Below, one piece after another: positions 13,619 through 22,010 of a stretch of 27,959 bases of DNA. The notes beneath the pieces were generated by a model. That model saw nothing but the letters and a program-made list of their open reading frames with translations, ran no database searches and was not told where the DNA came from. Origin of the DNA: an uncultured Muribaculaceae bacterium (GTDB lineage: Bacteria > Bacteroidota > Bacteroidia > Bacteroidales > Muribaculaceae); the NCBI GenBank assembly GCA_910578095.1, contig CAJTOZ010000031.1:1-27959 (forward strand), written 5' to 3'. Numbering within the stretch: the stretch's first letter is position 1; the number at the start of each line of letters is the position of its first letter. Position numbers and translations under genes: made by a program.

Positions 13619-14348
13619 CTATGAAATCGTTTTTTACCACCTTTTCGAGTGCGCCGCGGTGGCGCTTGTAGTCGCGCGAGCCCAGATAGGCGCTTATGCT
13701 CTCCACATGGCGGCGCCCGTGGAGGTCGGTGCCTATATAGTCCACAAGGCCCATTTCTATGAGTTTCTCGGCCATGCGGCGCTCATCCTTGCCGTAGTAG
13801 CCGGAAAGGCTGAGCACGTTGATCTGGAACTCCACGCCGGCGTTGTGGATGGCGCGGTAGCGCTCGGGGGTGGCGTAGTAGTAATAATAGCGTTCGGGAT
13901 GCACCAGTATGGGACTGAATCCGTCCACCTGCAGGTCGAACAGCAGATTGTCGAATCCCATCGGCTCCTGAACGAATGAATTCTCCACGAGCAGACGTTT
14001 GCCGGGGAGTGTCTGAAGGATGCCCTTGGCGCGGTGTTCGGCAAAGAGATCGTCGAGACGATACTCGGCGGAGTTGCCCAGAACGAGGCCGTTGCCGCGC
14101 TGGTCGAGCGCTTCCTGGAGGCGCCGGCGGGCGGCGCCTATGGTCTCGGGGGTATTGCAGAAGCTGCCTTGCGTCACATGCGGAGAGGCGAAGATGCGCT
14201 TCAAGCCCCATTCCTGCATACGCTCCACAAGCTCGATGGAGCGCTCCACGGTGGGAGAGCCGTCGTCGATGCCGGGGAGGATGTGGCAGTGGATGTCGGT
14301 GGATACCCACAATCCTACGGGTGTTTTTTTACGAAAGAAACTGAACAT
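13611..14348 (-). CDS. CpsB/YwqE-type PHP-domain tyrosine phosphatase
   Basis: A 245-residue metal-dependent protein-tyrosine phosphatase of the PHP fold. Enzymes of this type dephosphorylate bacterial tyrosine kinases (BY-kinases such as Wzc or CpsD) and so regulate capsule or exopolysaccharide export. Key features: DIHCHILPGIDDG (residues 18-30) with metal ligands His20 and His22, FASPHVTQGSF, the E/N-rich LGNSAEYRLDD, LVHPERYYYYY and the terminal YIGTDLHGRRH, which together supply the histidine and aspartate ligands of the metal centre. The length matches CpsB. It lies 53 bases after the barrel gene and overlaps the Sua5-like gene. No BY-kinase gene is visible in the window. The sugar transferase two genes away makes a polysaccharide role plausible. 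Confidence 0.9.
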   Translation of the reverse strand: MFSFFRKKTPVGLWVSTDIHCHILPGIDDGSPTVERSIELVERMQEWGLKRIFASPHVTQGSFCNTPETIGAARRRLQEALDQRGNGLVLGNSAEYRLDDLFAEHRAKGILQTLPGKRLLVENSFVQEPMGFDNLLFDLQVDGFSPILVHPERYYYYYATPERYRAIHNAGVEFQINVLSLSGYYGKDERRMAEKLIEMGLVDYIGTDLHGRRHVESISAYLGSRDYKRHRGALEKVVKNDFIGD

Positions 14349-14401
14349 AACAGAAAACCGGAATAGTATTAATATCTTTTTTTATGAACCTGCATAAATA
14401 C

Positions 14402-16147
14402 CTAAAACTTGAACGACGCACCCACCAGCCCGTGCACGCCTTGCGAGGGTACGTAAGGCAACAGCCTGTAGCGTCGGCCCAGAAGATTGTCGCCGCGGGC
14501 GAAGATGTCGAGTGCAGGAGTGAGAGCATAGCGGGCACCGAAGGACAGATCGCTCACACTGCCGGCCGAGATACGCGTCACATCCTCACGACCGTACATA
14601 TAGAACGCGCGGTCGCCGCGCCATTCATAGCCCAGTGTGAGAGCAAGACGCTCTATGGGGCGCACTGTGGCTGATGCCTTGACCACGGTTTTGGCGCGGT
14701 CGCGCCACATATAGTAGCCGCTCTCGGGCTTCTGCGGGGCAAACTCGGCGGAAGCCTCCACGTGCACCATCGAACGGTAGTCGTAGGCGGCGCGCACTCC
14801 GGCATGACCGCCTTTGATGTCGGTGGCGATGAACATGGCATAGTCGGTGGACAGCCCGAGCATGTTGATGCCCGGCATGAGCCAGTCGTTGGCACGTGCC
14901 CATCCGCCGAACACACCGGCCGAGAATCCGGCGAACGGCCCGATGTTGACACCGGCATCCACCGTCAGAGGCAGGTGGGAACGTTCGTAAAGGAAGCCTG
15001 CGGGCGAGAACACGCAGTAGTCGTAGAGCGAGCGCTGCGTGTTGAGCACCTCGCCGCCACCGGCACGCGCGAAGATGGCGAAACCGGCTGCGGAATAAGA
15101 CAGCTGCACGTCGGGGGCGATATGGAATTTCTTGCCCTCGCCGCCGGTGCTGATGTCGATGCGCGCGCCGAGGCGCACGTTGGCACCGGTGGCTTCGCCG
15201 AAAGCATAGTATGGCGTGGCGGAAATCACACCGAGCGTGCCACCGTCGGCGGCATACAAGTCGCGGTAGGTGGTGGCACCCGCGGCCGCACCTTCCCGGA
15301 AGACTGCCACAGTGCCGGCGGGGCGCGAAAGCATGTCGGCCCCCAGCTCAAGGCCGGCGCGTCCTTTGTTGGCCCCGAGCGGCACAATCAGGCCGGCCGA
15401 CAGCTTGTACTCCAGTTCCGTGCCCTTTTCCACCGGCAGATGGACCGGCGTGGCCGGTACCCAGAAAGGATCGTCGTCGCAATGCATCCGGAATCCGAAA
15501 GTGTGCAAGGCTGCATCCACATGGTAGCCCACACGCCCGGCGCGGGCATACCACGCCGCACGCACATCGGCCATGCCAAGGCTATGGTCGCCGTTGCAAT
15601 ACCTGTCGGGCGCCACTATGCGTCCGTAGCTATAGGAGGCGCTTGCCGTGAGCACGCCCGTGGACCCGAAACGGTGGTCGAAGTCCACTCCGGCCGTGCC
15701 GGTATTGTTCTTGAACCTGATATCATAATCATCATAGCTGCCGGCATCGGGCGCCTCGTAGCTGAGGCCGTCAAACTGTCCCCAAACGCCCAGACGCGTA
15801 TCGGCGTTCTGGATTATGCGGTAGCCGGCAGAGAGCGCCAGATTGTAGACGGGGAAATAGCCCCCGCCCACGTAGCCACGGTAGGGCGACACGGCGAAAC
15901 TGTCGGCCCACGCGGCAGGAGCGAGCACGCACGACGAACGGGTGACAGTGCCCGGCTCCATATATTCCGTCATGTGCAGACGCGTCGGGTTCACAGGCGA
16001 CGTAAGTATGGACGGGCGTACAGAGCTTAGGCGCGAAGCCGCCCTCTCGGCGGGAACAATAGTGCGGTCGACGGTGATTTCCGTACTGAGATTCTGCGCT
16101 CCGGCCGATGCGGCGGCCAGCAGGAGTATGTAGCTTAGGGATTTCAT
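14402..16147 (-). CDS. Plug-less TonB-receptor-like outer-membrane beta-barrel
   Basis: A 581-residue outer-membrane protein. It has a signal peptide (MKSLSYILLLAAASAGAQ) and a mature part built of alternating amphipathic strands with aromatic girdles (for example YFPVYNLALSAGYRIIQN, LGVWGQFDG, TASASYSYGRI), ending in ...LVGASFKF, where a C-terminal Phe is typical of BAM substrates. The C-terminal third resembles TonB-dependent receptor barrels (SDLSFGARYALTPALDIFAR then NLLGRRY), but no plug domain, TonB box or carboxypeptidase-like domain precedes the barrel, and no SusD partner follows. Its ATG overlaps the stop of the large TPR gene (ATGA), so the two are translationally coupled and probably act together across periplasm and outer membrane. 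Substrate unknown; annotations as a full TonB receptor would be misleading. Confidence 0.75.
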   Translation of the reverse strand: MKSLSYILLLAAASAGAQNLSTEITVDRTIVPAERAASRLSSVRPSILTSPVNPTRLHMTEYMEPGTVTRSSCVLAPAAWADSFAVSPYRGYVGGGYFPVYNLALSAGYRIIQNADTRLGVWGQFDGLSYEAPDAGSYDDYDIRFKNNTGTAGVDFDHRFGSTGVLTASASYSYGRIVAPDRYCNGDHSLGMADVRAAWYARAGRVGYHVDAALHTFGFRMHCDDDPFWVPATPVHLPVEKGTELEYKLSAGLIVPLGANKGRAGLELGADMLSRPAGTVAVFREGAAAGATTYRDLYAADGGTLGVISATPYYAFGEATGANVRLGARIDISTGGEGKKFHIAPDVQLSYSAAGFAIFARAGGGEVLNTQRSLYDYCVFSPAGFLYERSHLPLTVDAGVNIGPFAGFSAGVFGGWARANDWLMPGINMLGLSTDYAMFIATDIKGGHAGVRAAYDYRSMVHVEASAEFAPQKPESGYYMWRDRAKTVVKASATVRPIERLALTLGYEWRGDRAFYMYGREDVTRISAGSVSDLSFGARYALTPALDIFARGDNLLGRRYRLLPYVPSQGVHGLVGASFKF

Positions 16148-19134
16148 TTCTTAAGATTTGCAAGACGGGTGTCTATCATGTCGAAAATATCGCTTTCTGT
16201 GCCGGGATAGTTGGCACGCAGGGCATTAAGGTATTCACGCGCCTCGAAGGTCTTGCCCTGACGCGCATAAACATCGCTGAGAAGGATGAAGCCGCGGGCC
16301 AACCAGTAGGCGTGGGGGGTGCCGCTGGAAGTGAGGGCTTCGGCCTGCTTGCGCGCGCCGGCATAGTCGCCGGCATCGAAAAGGCTCTGCGCGAGGGCAT
16401 AGGAGGCCTTGGCTCCATAAAGCTCGTCGGTGGATCCGGCTATACCGCTCCACAAATCGCGTGCCTCGGCTGTACGGCTGGTACCATCCATGGCCAACGC
16501 CTTTGAATAGACAGCCTCGGTGCGGCTCTCCGAGCCGAGCGTGGACGATGCCAGCAGGGCATCAGCGGCCTGCTCCACAAGAGCGTAGTCGGCGATATCG
16601 CGTGCCACACGCATGATGCCCATACGCGCGGCATTCAGGCGCGCGGGAGAGGAGGCGCGCTGCTCAAGCTGGCGCCATGAGCGCAGGGCGGCTTCGCCGC
16701 GGCCGGCGGAATAGTCGCTCTCGGCCTTGATAGAGAGAGCCGCTTCGGCAGCAGAGTGGTCGGGGTGCGACGCCACAATCTCCTCGGCGCAACGCAAGGC
16801 ATCGGCGGGCCGTCCGGAAGCGTCGTAGTGCAGCATCAGGCTCTCGAGCGCACGCGGACGGAAAGCACCGTCGGCATAGCGCGCCAGATAGGCCTCCATG
16901 CGCGAAGGATCGCCTTGCGTCACGAGAGCCTTGTCGGCAGCTTCGTAGCTCAGGCGGTCGGCCTCGGCCACGTCTATCTTGGGGGCATTGTCCACACCGG
17001 CCAGGAAATCGACAAGCTGCGGCAAGGTGCCGTCGTCGGCGCTGATGCGTTTCAGGGCTTCGGCAGCCTCGGCGGCCTCGCCGCTGGTGGGATAGGCCCG
17101 CACAATATCCTTGTAGGTGGCGATGGCATCGGCGCGGCGTCCGGCGTTGAGCATTGTCTGCGCCATCTGCAAGTGGCCTTTGCGTCCCTGCGCTGTGCCG
17201 GGATAGGATTCCACCAGAGCGCGGTAGGTGGCTATGGCAGCATCGTTGTCGCCGAGCTGTATATAGCTCTCCGTGGTCTCGAGCATGGCATCGGGCACAA
17301 GGCTCGACGACGGAAATTTCTCGCGCAGCGTGGCGAGGGTGGCTATCTTGGCTTTGTGATTACGGCGGTAGCCCTGCATTACACCTTTCTGGAACAGCGC
17401 GTAGTCGCCGGAAGAAGGATATGCATCGTATGCCTTGTCGTAGTAGCGTTCGGCGGCATCGAAGTCGGAAGCATAATAACGGGTGTCGCCAAGACGGTTG
17501 TAGGCGTCGGCCACAGCATCGGCGGAAAGCGATCCCGGACGCTCTACCACATGCGTGAAGTTTGTGGCGGCATCGTCGTAGCGCTTCTGCGCGAAACGCG
17601 TGTAGCCGAGGTCGTAGCGCGCCACAGGCATATTGGCCGACGAGGCGGGTGCGCGGCGCACATAGTCGAGCAGAGCCTCGGCAGCGCCATCGTAGTCGGC
17701 GGTGCGGTAGAGGGCTTCACCCAGAGCCAGACGCGTCTCGCGGGCCGTGGTTTCATCGCCACGCGACGCCAGGGCGTCGGCACGGCGCAGCAGTCCGGCA
17801 GCCGAGGCGGCATCGCCGGCGGCAAGCATGCGCGAGCCCAGCGTGTAGAGAATGGTCTGCTTTGCAGCAAGCACCTTGGGAGAGGGATTGCTCATGCGGT
17901 CGATGCTCGCAAGGGCACGGTCGTAGTCGTTGTCGGTAAGATAGCCGGTCACCACATACTCCTGCACCTCGGCGGCGTGGGCGCTTTCAGGATAGCGCTG
18001 CAGAAATTCCTCAAAGGCCCCTACGGAACTGCCGAACGGCACCCTGCCGCCCTGCATCCGCGCCACGGCATAATTGTAGAACGCGGCCTCCCGCACTCCT
18101 TCGTCGTGGCTCATAGCCCGGGCCTTATCAAACGCCAGAAGGGCCGCCTGCGTGTCGCCGGTGTGCATCAGCGCCTGGCCGATGTATAGATAGGCGCTCT
18201 GCGCCATGGCGTCGTCGGCATCGGTGGCACTCTGCAGATGGGATATGGCCGCATCGAAATCGCCTTCGGCATACTCGGCGCATCCGAGGATGTACAGTGC
18301 CGATGGCATCGGATCGGCCGCGGCAGCCACATATTTGCGCAGATAAGGAATGGCTTCGGCCGTGTGGCCGAGCTGATACTGCGACTCGCCGGCGATACGT
18401 TGCGCCTCGGTCGTGAACTCGGGTTTCACGCCGCTGCGGCGCAACAGCGTGCGGGCCGAGGCAAAAGCCTTGTCGTAGCGGGCCGTGCGGTAATATATCT
18501 GCGCCAGATAGTACTCGGCCATATCGCCAGGGGCGGTGCGGGTATCGGCCTGGGCAAAAAGACGCTCGGCCTCGGCGTAGTTGCCGCGGGCATAGGCGAT
18601 GTAGCCGCGGTAGAAACGTGCGGCGGCACCGTAGCGTTTTGTGGATGCGAGCGCGCCGAACAGATTCTCGGCACGGTCGAGCTCGCCCACCTGCAGCAGG
18701 CAGTAGGCCATACGGTAGTCAAGGTCCTCGCGCAAGTCAAGGTCGAGTGCCGCACGGTCCACCTCGCCATAGGCTTTCAATGCCTCGGGGTAGCTGCGGG
18801 TGAAGAGGCAATCGGCCACACGCATCATGGCCTCGTAGCGGTGTACCGAATAGGGATACGTTGCGAGAAAGCGCTTGAAGTGGATGATGGACGATGCACC
18901 GCCGGTGCCGAAAGCGGCACGCGCCAGAGCCCAGTCCACTTCTTCAAGCTGGTCGGCACTGAGTGTCGAGCGGTCGAGGTGGCGCAATTGGTCGATACAA
19001 CCTGTGTAGTTTGATGTTGATAGCATTTCCAGCCCTCTCGCCATATACCCCTGTGTGGCTGACGAATTGAGCTGAGCCGGGGCCGCCAGGGCCGTTGCGG
19101 CCGCGATGGCCGACAATATTGTGAGTCGTTTCAT
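16144..19134 (-). CDS. Large periplasmic TPR-repeat protein
   Basis: A ~996-residue protein with a signal peptide (MKRLTILSAIAAATALAAPA). I prefer the second Met (19134); an in-frame ATG two codons earlier (19140) is also possible. Nearly the whole mature protein is tetratricopeptide-type helical repeats, often with ALxAYGEV, YYLAQIYYRTARYDKAFASA and LGDNDAAIATYRALVESYPG patterns, so it is a long protein-protein interaction solenoid, probably periplasmic. The C-terminal EAREYLNALRANYPG then DMIDTRLANLKK resembles a conserved Bacteroidetes TPR protein class. No catalytic domain was seen. It is the first gene of the - strand chain and overlaps the barrel gene by four bases, a pairing that suggests an envelope complex. 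High alanine content and repeats may reflect solenoid expansion. Function unknown. Confidence 0.8.
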   Translation of the reverse strand: MKRLTILSAIAAATALAAPAQLNSSATQGYMARGLEMLSTSNYTGCIDQLRHLDRSTLSADQLEEVDWALARAAFGTGGASSIIHFKRFLATYPYSVHRYEAMMRVADCLFTRSYPEALKAYGEVDRAALDLDLREDLDYRMAYCLLQVGELDRAENLFGALASTKRYGAAARFYRGYIAYARGNYAEAERLFAQADTRTAPGDMAEYYLAQIYYRTARYDKAFASARTLLRRSGVKPEFTTEAQRIAGESQYQLGHTAEAIPYLRKYVAAAADPMPSALYILGCAEYAEGDFDAAISHLQSATDADDAMAQSAYLYIGQALMHTGDTQAALLAFDKARAMSHDEGVREAAFYNYAVARMQGGRVPFGSSVGAFEEFLQRYPESAHAAEVQEYVVTGYLTDNDYDRALASIDRMSNPSPKVLAAKQTILYTLGSRMLAAGDAASAAGLLRRADALASRGDETTARETRLALGEALYRTADYDGAAEALLDYVRRAPASSANMPVARYDLGYTRFAQKRYDDAATNFTHVVERPGSLSADAVADAYNRLGDTRYYASDFDAAERYYDKAYDAYPSSGDYALFQKGVMQGYRRNHKAKIATLATLREKFPSSSLVPDAMLETTESYIQLGDNDAAIATYRALVESYPGTAQGRKGHLQMAQTMLNAGRRADAIATYKDIVRAYPTSGEAAEAAEALKRISADDGTLPQLVDFLAGVDNAPKIDVAEADRLSYEAADKALVTQGDPSRMEAYLARYADGAFRPRALESLMLHYDASGRPADALRCAEEIVASHPDHSAAEAALSIKAESDYSAGRGEAALRSWRQLEQRASSPARLNAARMGIMRVARDIADYALVEQAADALLASSTLGSESRTEAVYSKALAMDGTSRTAEARDLWSGIAGSTDELYGAKASYALAQSLFDAGDYAGARKQAEALTSSGTPHAYWLARGFILLSDVYARQGKTFEAREYLNALRANYPGTESDIFDMIDTRLANLKK

Positions 19135-19161
19135 AGACATACTGGCTACTGTATTTTAATG

Positions 19162-19169
19162 CAAATATA
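19162..19169 (-). promoter_or_regulatory. -7 box candidate for the TPR-barrel gene chain
   Basis: TATATTTG on the - strand fits TAnnTTTG and lies 27 bases before the ATG at 19134. The upstream TTTG element is poor (only GTTG, 16 bases away), so the promoter may need an activator. Confidence 0.45.
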
Positions 19170-19219
19170 CGCACAATTCTTGAAACAACCTTTACGCGCG
19201 CGTACAATAGCGGTGAAAA

Positions 19220-19251
19220 TTTGATATTATCACACTTATGACGTATCTTTG
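19220..19251 (+). promoter_or_regulatory. Bacteroidetes promoter for the 19290 gene
   Basis: TTTG (19220-19223), 20 bases, TATCTTTG (19244-19251): a full consensus match, 38 bases before the ATG at 19290. It is still intact although the gene it drives looks degraded. Confidence 0.7.
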
Positions 19252-19289
19252 CCTTGAATTTATAGCTCGCTGAAAAACTTTATCCTGAT

Positions 19290-19984
19290 ATGCGATATTT
19301 CCCATACTCTCTTGCAGCCATAGCCGCGCTGCTGTGCGTGCCTACGCTCCGCGCGGAGACAGCGCTCGACATCATGCTGCGCGACGGCACGCTCCGGCGT
19401 GTGGCACTCGCCGACGGCATGACATTCAGCCTCAGCGGCACAACGCTGACGGCCACCTCTGAGAGTTCTTCAATAAGCATAGAGTTCGACGACATACAGC
19501 GCATGGTATATGCGTTGGACAGCCATGCGTCGCTTGCCGCGCCCACACAGCAATCCATATCTGTGGAGTGCTCCGCAGGCTCCCTGGACATAAAATCCTC
19601 CTCAAATGAAGCCCGGATGCATTTTTGCCGTTTGCATGGCCGTGGCGTTGACATCGTCTGCTGCAGTCCCCCGCATGCAGGATGGCACATAACCGCGCCC
19701 GACGACGGACAGCGCTACATGTTCGGCCCTGTGTGGGATTTCGATGCCGCCTCGAGCACTTTGTGAACGCCGTATATCCTGAGCTGCTGGACTTTGCCGA
19801 TAGCTACGCCACGCAGATAGAGCCCTCGGCCAAACTCAACGGACTGCTGTGGCCTGAAGCCTCTGCGGGGTGGACCTATGCGCCATCGTCGTTTGCCGCA
19901 GAGCATGAGGTAGCCGCCCTCAAGGCATGGATGGCGGAACGCGTGCGACACATGCAGATGCGCTGTGCCGCCGGCGGCATCTGA
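19290..19984 (+). pseudogene. Degraded secreted protein with CotH-kinase-like C-terminal remnants
   Basis: The first frame (19290-19766) gives 158 residues: a signal peptide (MRYFPYSLAAIAALLCVPTLRA), a small beta-rich region (TALDIMLRDGTLRRVALADG, IEFDDIQRMVYAL) and then QRYMFGPVWDFDAAS before a stop. The phrase GPVWDFD is typical of CotH-like protein kinases of Bacteroidetes. A second frame overlapping it (open 19682-19984) continues with a CotH-like tail: LLDFADSYATQIEPSAKLNG, then LLWPEASAGW, and HEVAALKAWMAERVRHM, similar to the final L-K-x-W-x-x-x-R-V/I helix of those proteins. Together they read as one CotH protein that lost most of its middle and then suffered a frameshift around 19740-19766. 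The alternative is an intact small secreted protein with a chance overlap. The promoter upstream looks functional. Confidence 0.5.
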
Positions 19985-20042
19985 GCGTTTTGCCCGATGC
20001 GTTTTTTCGTATTTTTGACTGCGTCTTAAATACTCCCGCTTG

Positions 20043-20068
20043 ACAAAGCTAAATAAAGTTTGCTTTGT
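20043..20068. repeat. Inverted repeat overlapping the mutL promoter
   Basis: ACAAAGC (20043-20049) and GCTTTGT (20062-20068) form a 7-bp stem with a 12-base loop, covering the TTTG element of the mutL promoter. It could be an operator or a leftover terminator of the upstream gene. Confidence 0.4.
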
Positions 20069-20090
20069 TCTCGGCTTATTCGTATTTTTG
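20059..20090 (+). promoter_or_regulatory. Promoter of the mutL-DUF6377 operon
   Basis: TTTG (20059-20062), 20 bases, TATTTTTG (20083-20090), then the ATG at 20109. The 12-mer TTCGTATTTTTG containing the -7 box also occurs at 20006-20017, where no well-spaced TTTG precedes it. Confidence 0.7.
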
Positions 20091-20108
20091 CATAGATTTT
20101 AAAGAGCA

Positions 20109-22010
20109 ATGAATCCCGATATAATAAAACTGCTGCCCGACTCCGTGGCCAACCAGATAGCGGCAGGCGAGGTGATACAACGCCCCGCCTCCGTTGTCAA
20201 GGAACTTGTGGAAAACGCCGTCGACGCCGGAGCCACATCCATCAGCATTGTCATAAAGGACGCCGGACGCACATTGGTGCAGGTGGTGGACAACGGCTGC
20301 GGCATGTCGCCGGCCGATGCCCGCATGGCCTTCGAGCGCCACGCCACAAGCAAGATATCCGACGCACGCGATCTCTATGCACTCCACACCATGGGCTTCC
20401 GCGGCGAGGCCCTACCCTCCATCGCTGCCGTGGCACAGGTGGAGCTGCGCACTATGCGCAAAGGCGACGAGACCGGCTCGCGACTTTGCCTGGCCGAATC
20501 CAAGTTCATCAGTCAGGAAGCTGTGGCCGCCACCCCGGGCAGCAACATGATGGTGAAAAATCTGTTTTTCAACCTTCCCGCGCGACGTAAATTCCTGAAA
20601 AAAGACTCCGTGGAGCTGGGCCACATTCTGCGTGAGTTCGAACGGCTCGCGCTCGTCAACCCGCACATCGACTTCACCCTCATCAGCAACGATGTCACGC
20701 TGCACCAGCTGCGCCACGCCTCCGACAAGCAACGCATCATCGACCTCTTCGGCAAGGCTCTCGACCGGGCGCTACTGCCTATAGGCACCGCTGCTCCTTT
20801 CGTGCGCATATCAGGATTCATCGGATTGCCGTCGGCAGCCAAGAAACGCGGCTACCAGCAATTTTTCAGCGTAAACGGGCGCAACATGCGCCATCCGTTT
20901 TTCCATCGGGCGGTCATGGACTGCTATCAGCCGCTGATATCCACCGAGGCACAACCGAGCTACTTCATAAATTTTGAAGTGGACCCGGCCAACATAGATG
21001 TGAACATCCATCCGCAGAAGCATGAGATAAAATTTGAGGATGAGATGGCTATCCGCGATATCCTCGTTGCGGCCATCAAGGAGAGCCTGGGACGCTTCAA
21101 TGTGAGCGGAGCCATGGATTTCGACATGATGGATGCCCCCGACATCCCCGCATTCGATCCCCGCGAGAGCATTCAGATGCCCGACACGGCCGTGGACGAC
21201 AGCTACAACCCCTTTGCTGAAACACCCCCCGCACCTCGCGCCAGCCGTATCAACAGCTCTCCGGCTGAGCCGGCTACTTTCGACCGCCACCGCCCACCCA
21301 CCGACTGGCAGAAACTATACGAACAATTTGCCGGAGCCAAAGCCGCCGGCCTCGATGAGGTGCGCGGAAGCGCTCTCAACGCACGCGAGGATGACTCCGA
21401 CGACAGCGCTGCCTCTATCCCCGACTTGCCTGCCGCCGACAGTTCCGACGGACGTTACTGCATGCAGTTGCGCGGCCGCTACATAGCCATGCCCGCCGCA
21501 GCCGGGCTAATGGTCATCGACCAGCACCGGGCGCACATCAACGTGCTATATACCCGCTTCTCCGAGCGCCGCTCCGGCGAGGCACCCGCCACCCAGCGAC
21601 TTATTTTCCCCGACACCGTGCAACTCTCGCCTTCACAATCGGCCGTGCTCGCCGGCATGACAGATGTGGCCGCCGACATGGGCTTCGACATTTCGCCGCT
21701 CGGCGACTGCACATGGGCTGTGAACGGTGTTCCGGCCGACCTCGCAGGCACATCGCCCGCCGAGCTTATCACCGCCATGGCCGATGATGTGGCAGCAACC
21801 GGCGCCCATGATGCCGACGGCCTGCGCTCCGCTGCAGCCCTCGGGCTCGCAAAAGCCGCAGCCATACGCGCAGGGCGCATCCTCTCGGCCGATGAGATGG
21901 AAGCCCTCGCTGCCGATCTTATGCGGCTGCACACACCGGCCTACACGCCCGACGGCCTCCGTGTGATAGCCGTAATCGACAACGACGCCATCGACCGCCT
22001 CTTCCAATGA
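20109..22010 (+). CDS. mutL: DNA mismatch repair protein MutL
   Basis: A 633-residue GHKL ATPase that links mismatch recognition by MutS to downstream repair. The N-terminal ATPase (1-~330) is complete: IAAGEVIQRPASVVKELVEN with catalytic Glu36, DNGCGM (61-66), RHATSKI (77-83), GFRGEALPSI (96-105), and the transducer block DVNIHPQKHEIKF (297-309). A variable linker (~340-445) follows, rich in Pro, Asp and Ala. In the C-terminal dimerisation domain, the usual endonuclease motif D-Q-H-A-x-x-E-x-x-x-x-E reads DQHRAHINVLYT (471-482), and the C-P-H-G-R-P motif region reads YTPDGLRVI (612-620), so the metal-binding Glu, Cys and His residues are missing. It may therefore not nick DNA itself. The last four bases overlap the start of the DUF6377 gene. 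Confidence 0.97.
   Translation: MNPDIIKLLPDSVANQIAAGEVIQRPASVVKELVENAVDAGATSISIVIKDAGRTLVQVVDNGCGMSPADARMAFERHATSKISDARDLYALHTMGFRGEALPSIAAVAQVELRTMRKGDETGSRLCLAESKFISQEAVAATPGSNMMVKNLFFNLPARRKFLKKDSVELGHILREFERLALVNPHIDFTLISNDVTLHQLRHASDKQRIIDLFGKALDRALLPIGTAAPFVRISGFIGLPSAAKKRGYQQFFSVNGRNMRHPFFHRAVMDCYQPLISTEAQPSYFINFEVDPANIDVNIHPQKHEIKFEDEMAIRDILVAAIKESLGRFNVSGAMDFDMMDAPDIPAFDPRESIQMPDTAVDDSYNPFAETPPAPRASRINSSPAEPATFDRHRPPTDWQKLYEQFAGAKAAGLDEVRGSALNAREDDSDDSAASIPDLPAADSSDGRYCMQLRGRYIAMPAAAGLMVIDQHRAHINVLYTRFSERRSGEAPATQRLIFPDTVQLSPSQSAVLAGMTDVAADMGFDISPLGDCTWAVNGVPADLAGTSPAELITAMADDVAATGAHDADGLRSAAALGLAKAAAIRAGRILSADEMEALAADLMRLHTPAYTPDGLRVIAVIDNDAIDRLFQ

Noticed and set aside
14402..16147. 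SusC-type nutrient receptor
   Set aside because: No plug domain, no TonB box, no SusD neighbour and too short for SusC.
16756..18189. 477-residue + strand open frame opposite the TPR protein
   Set aside because: Antisense shadow; Gly/His/Val-rich with no domain, and the opposite strand has clear TPR repeats.
19682..19984. Independent 100-residue gene
   Set aside because: It has no start context or signal of its own, and its sequence reads as the continuation of the CotH-like end of the preceding frame.
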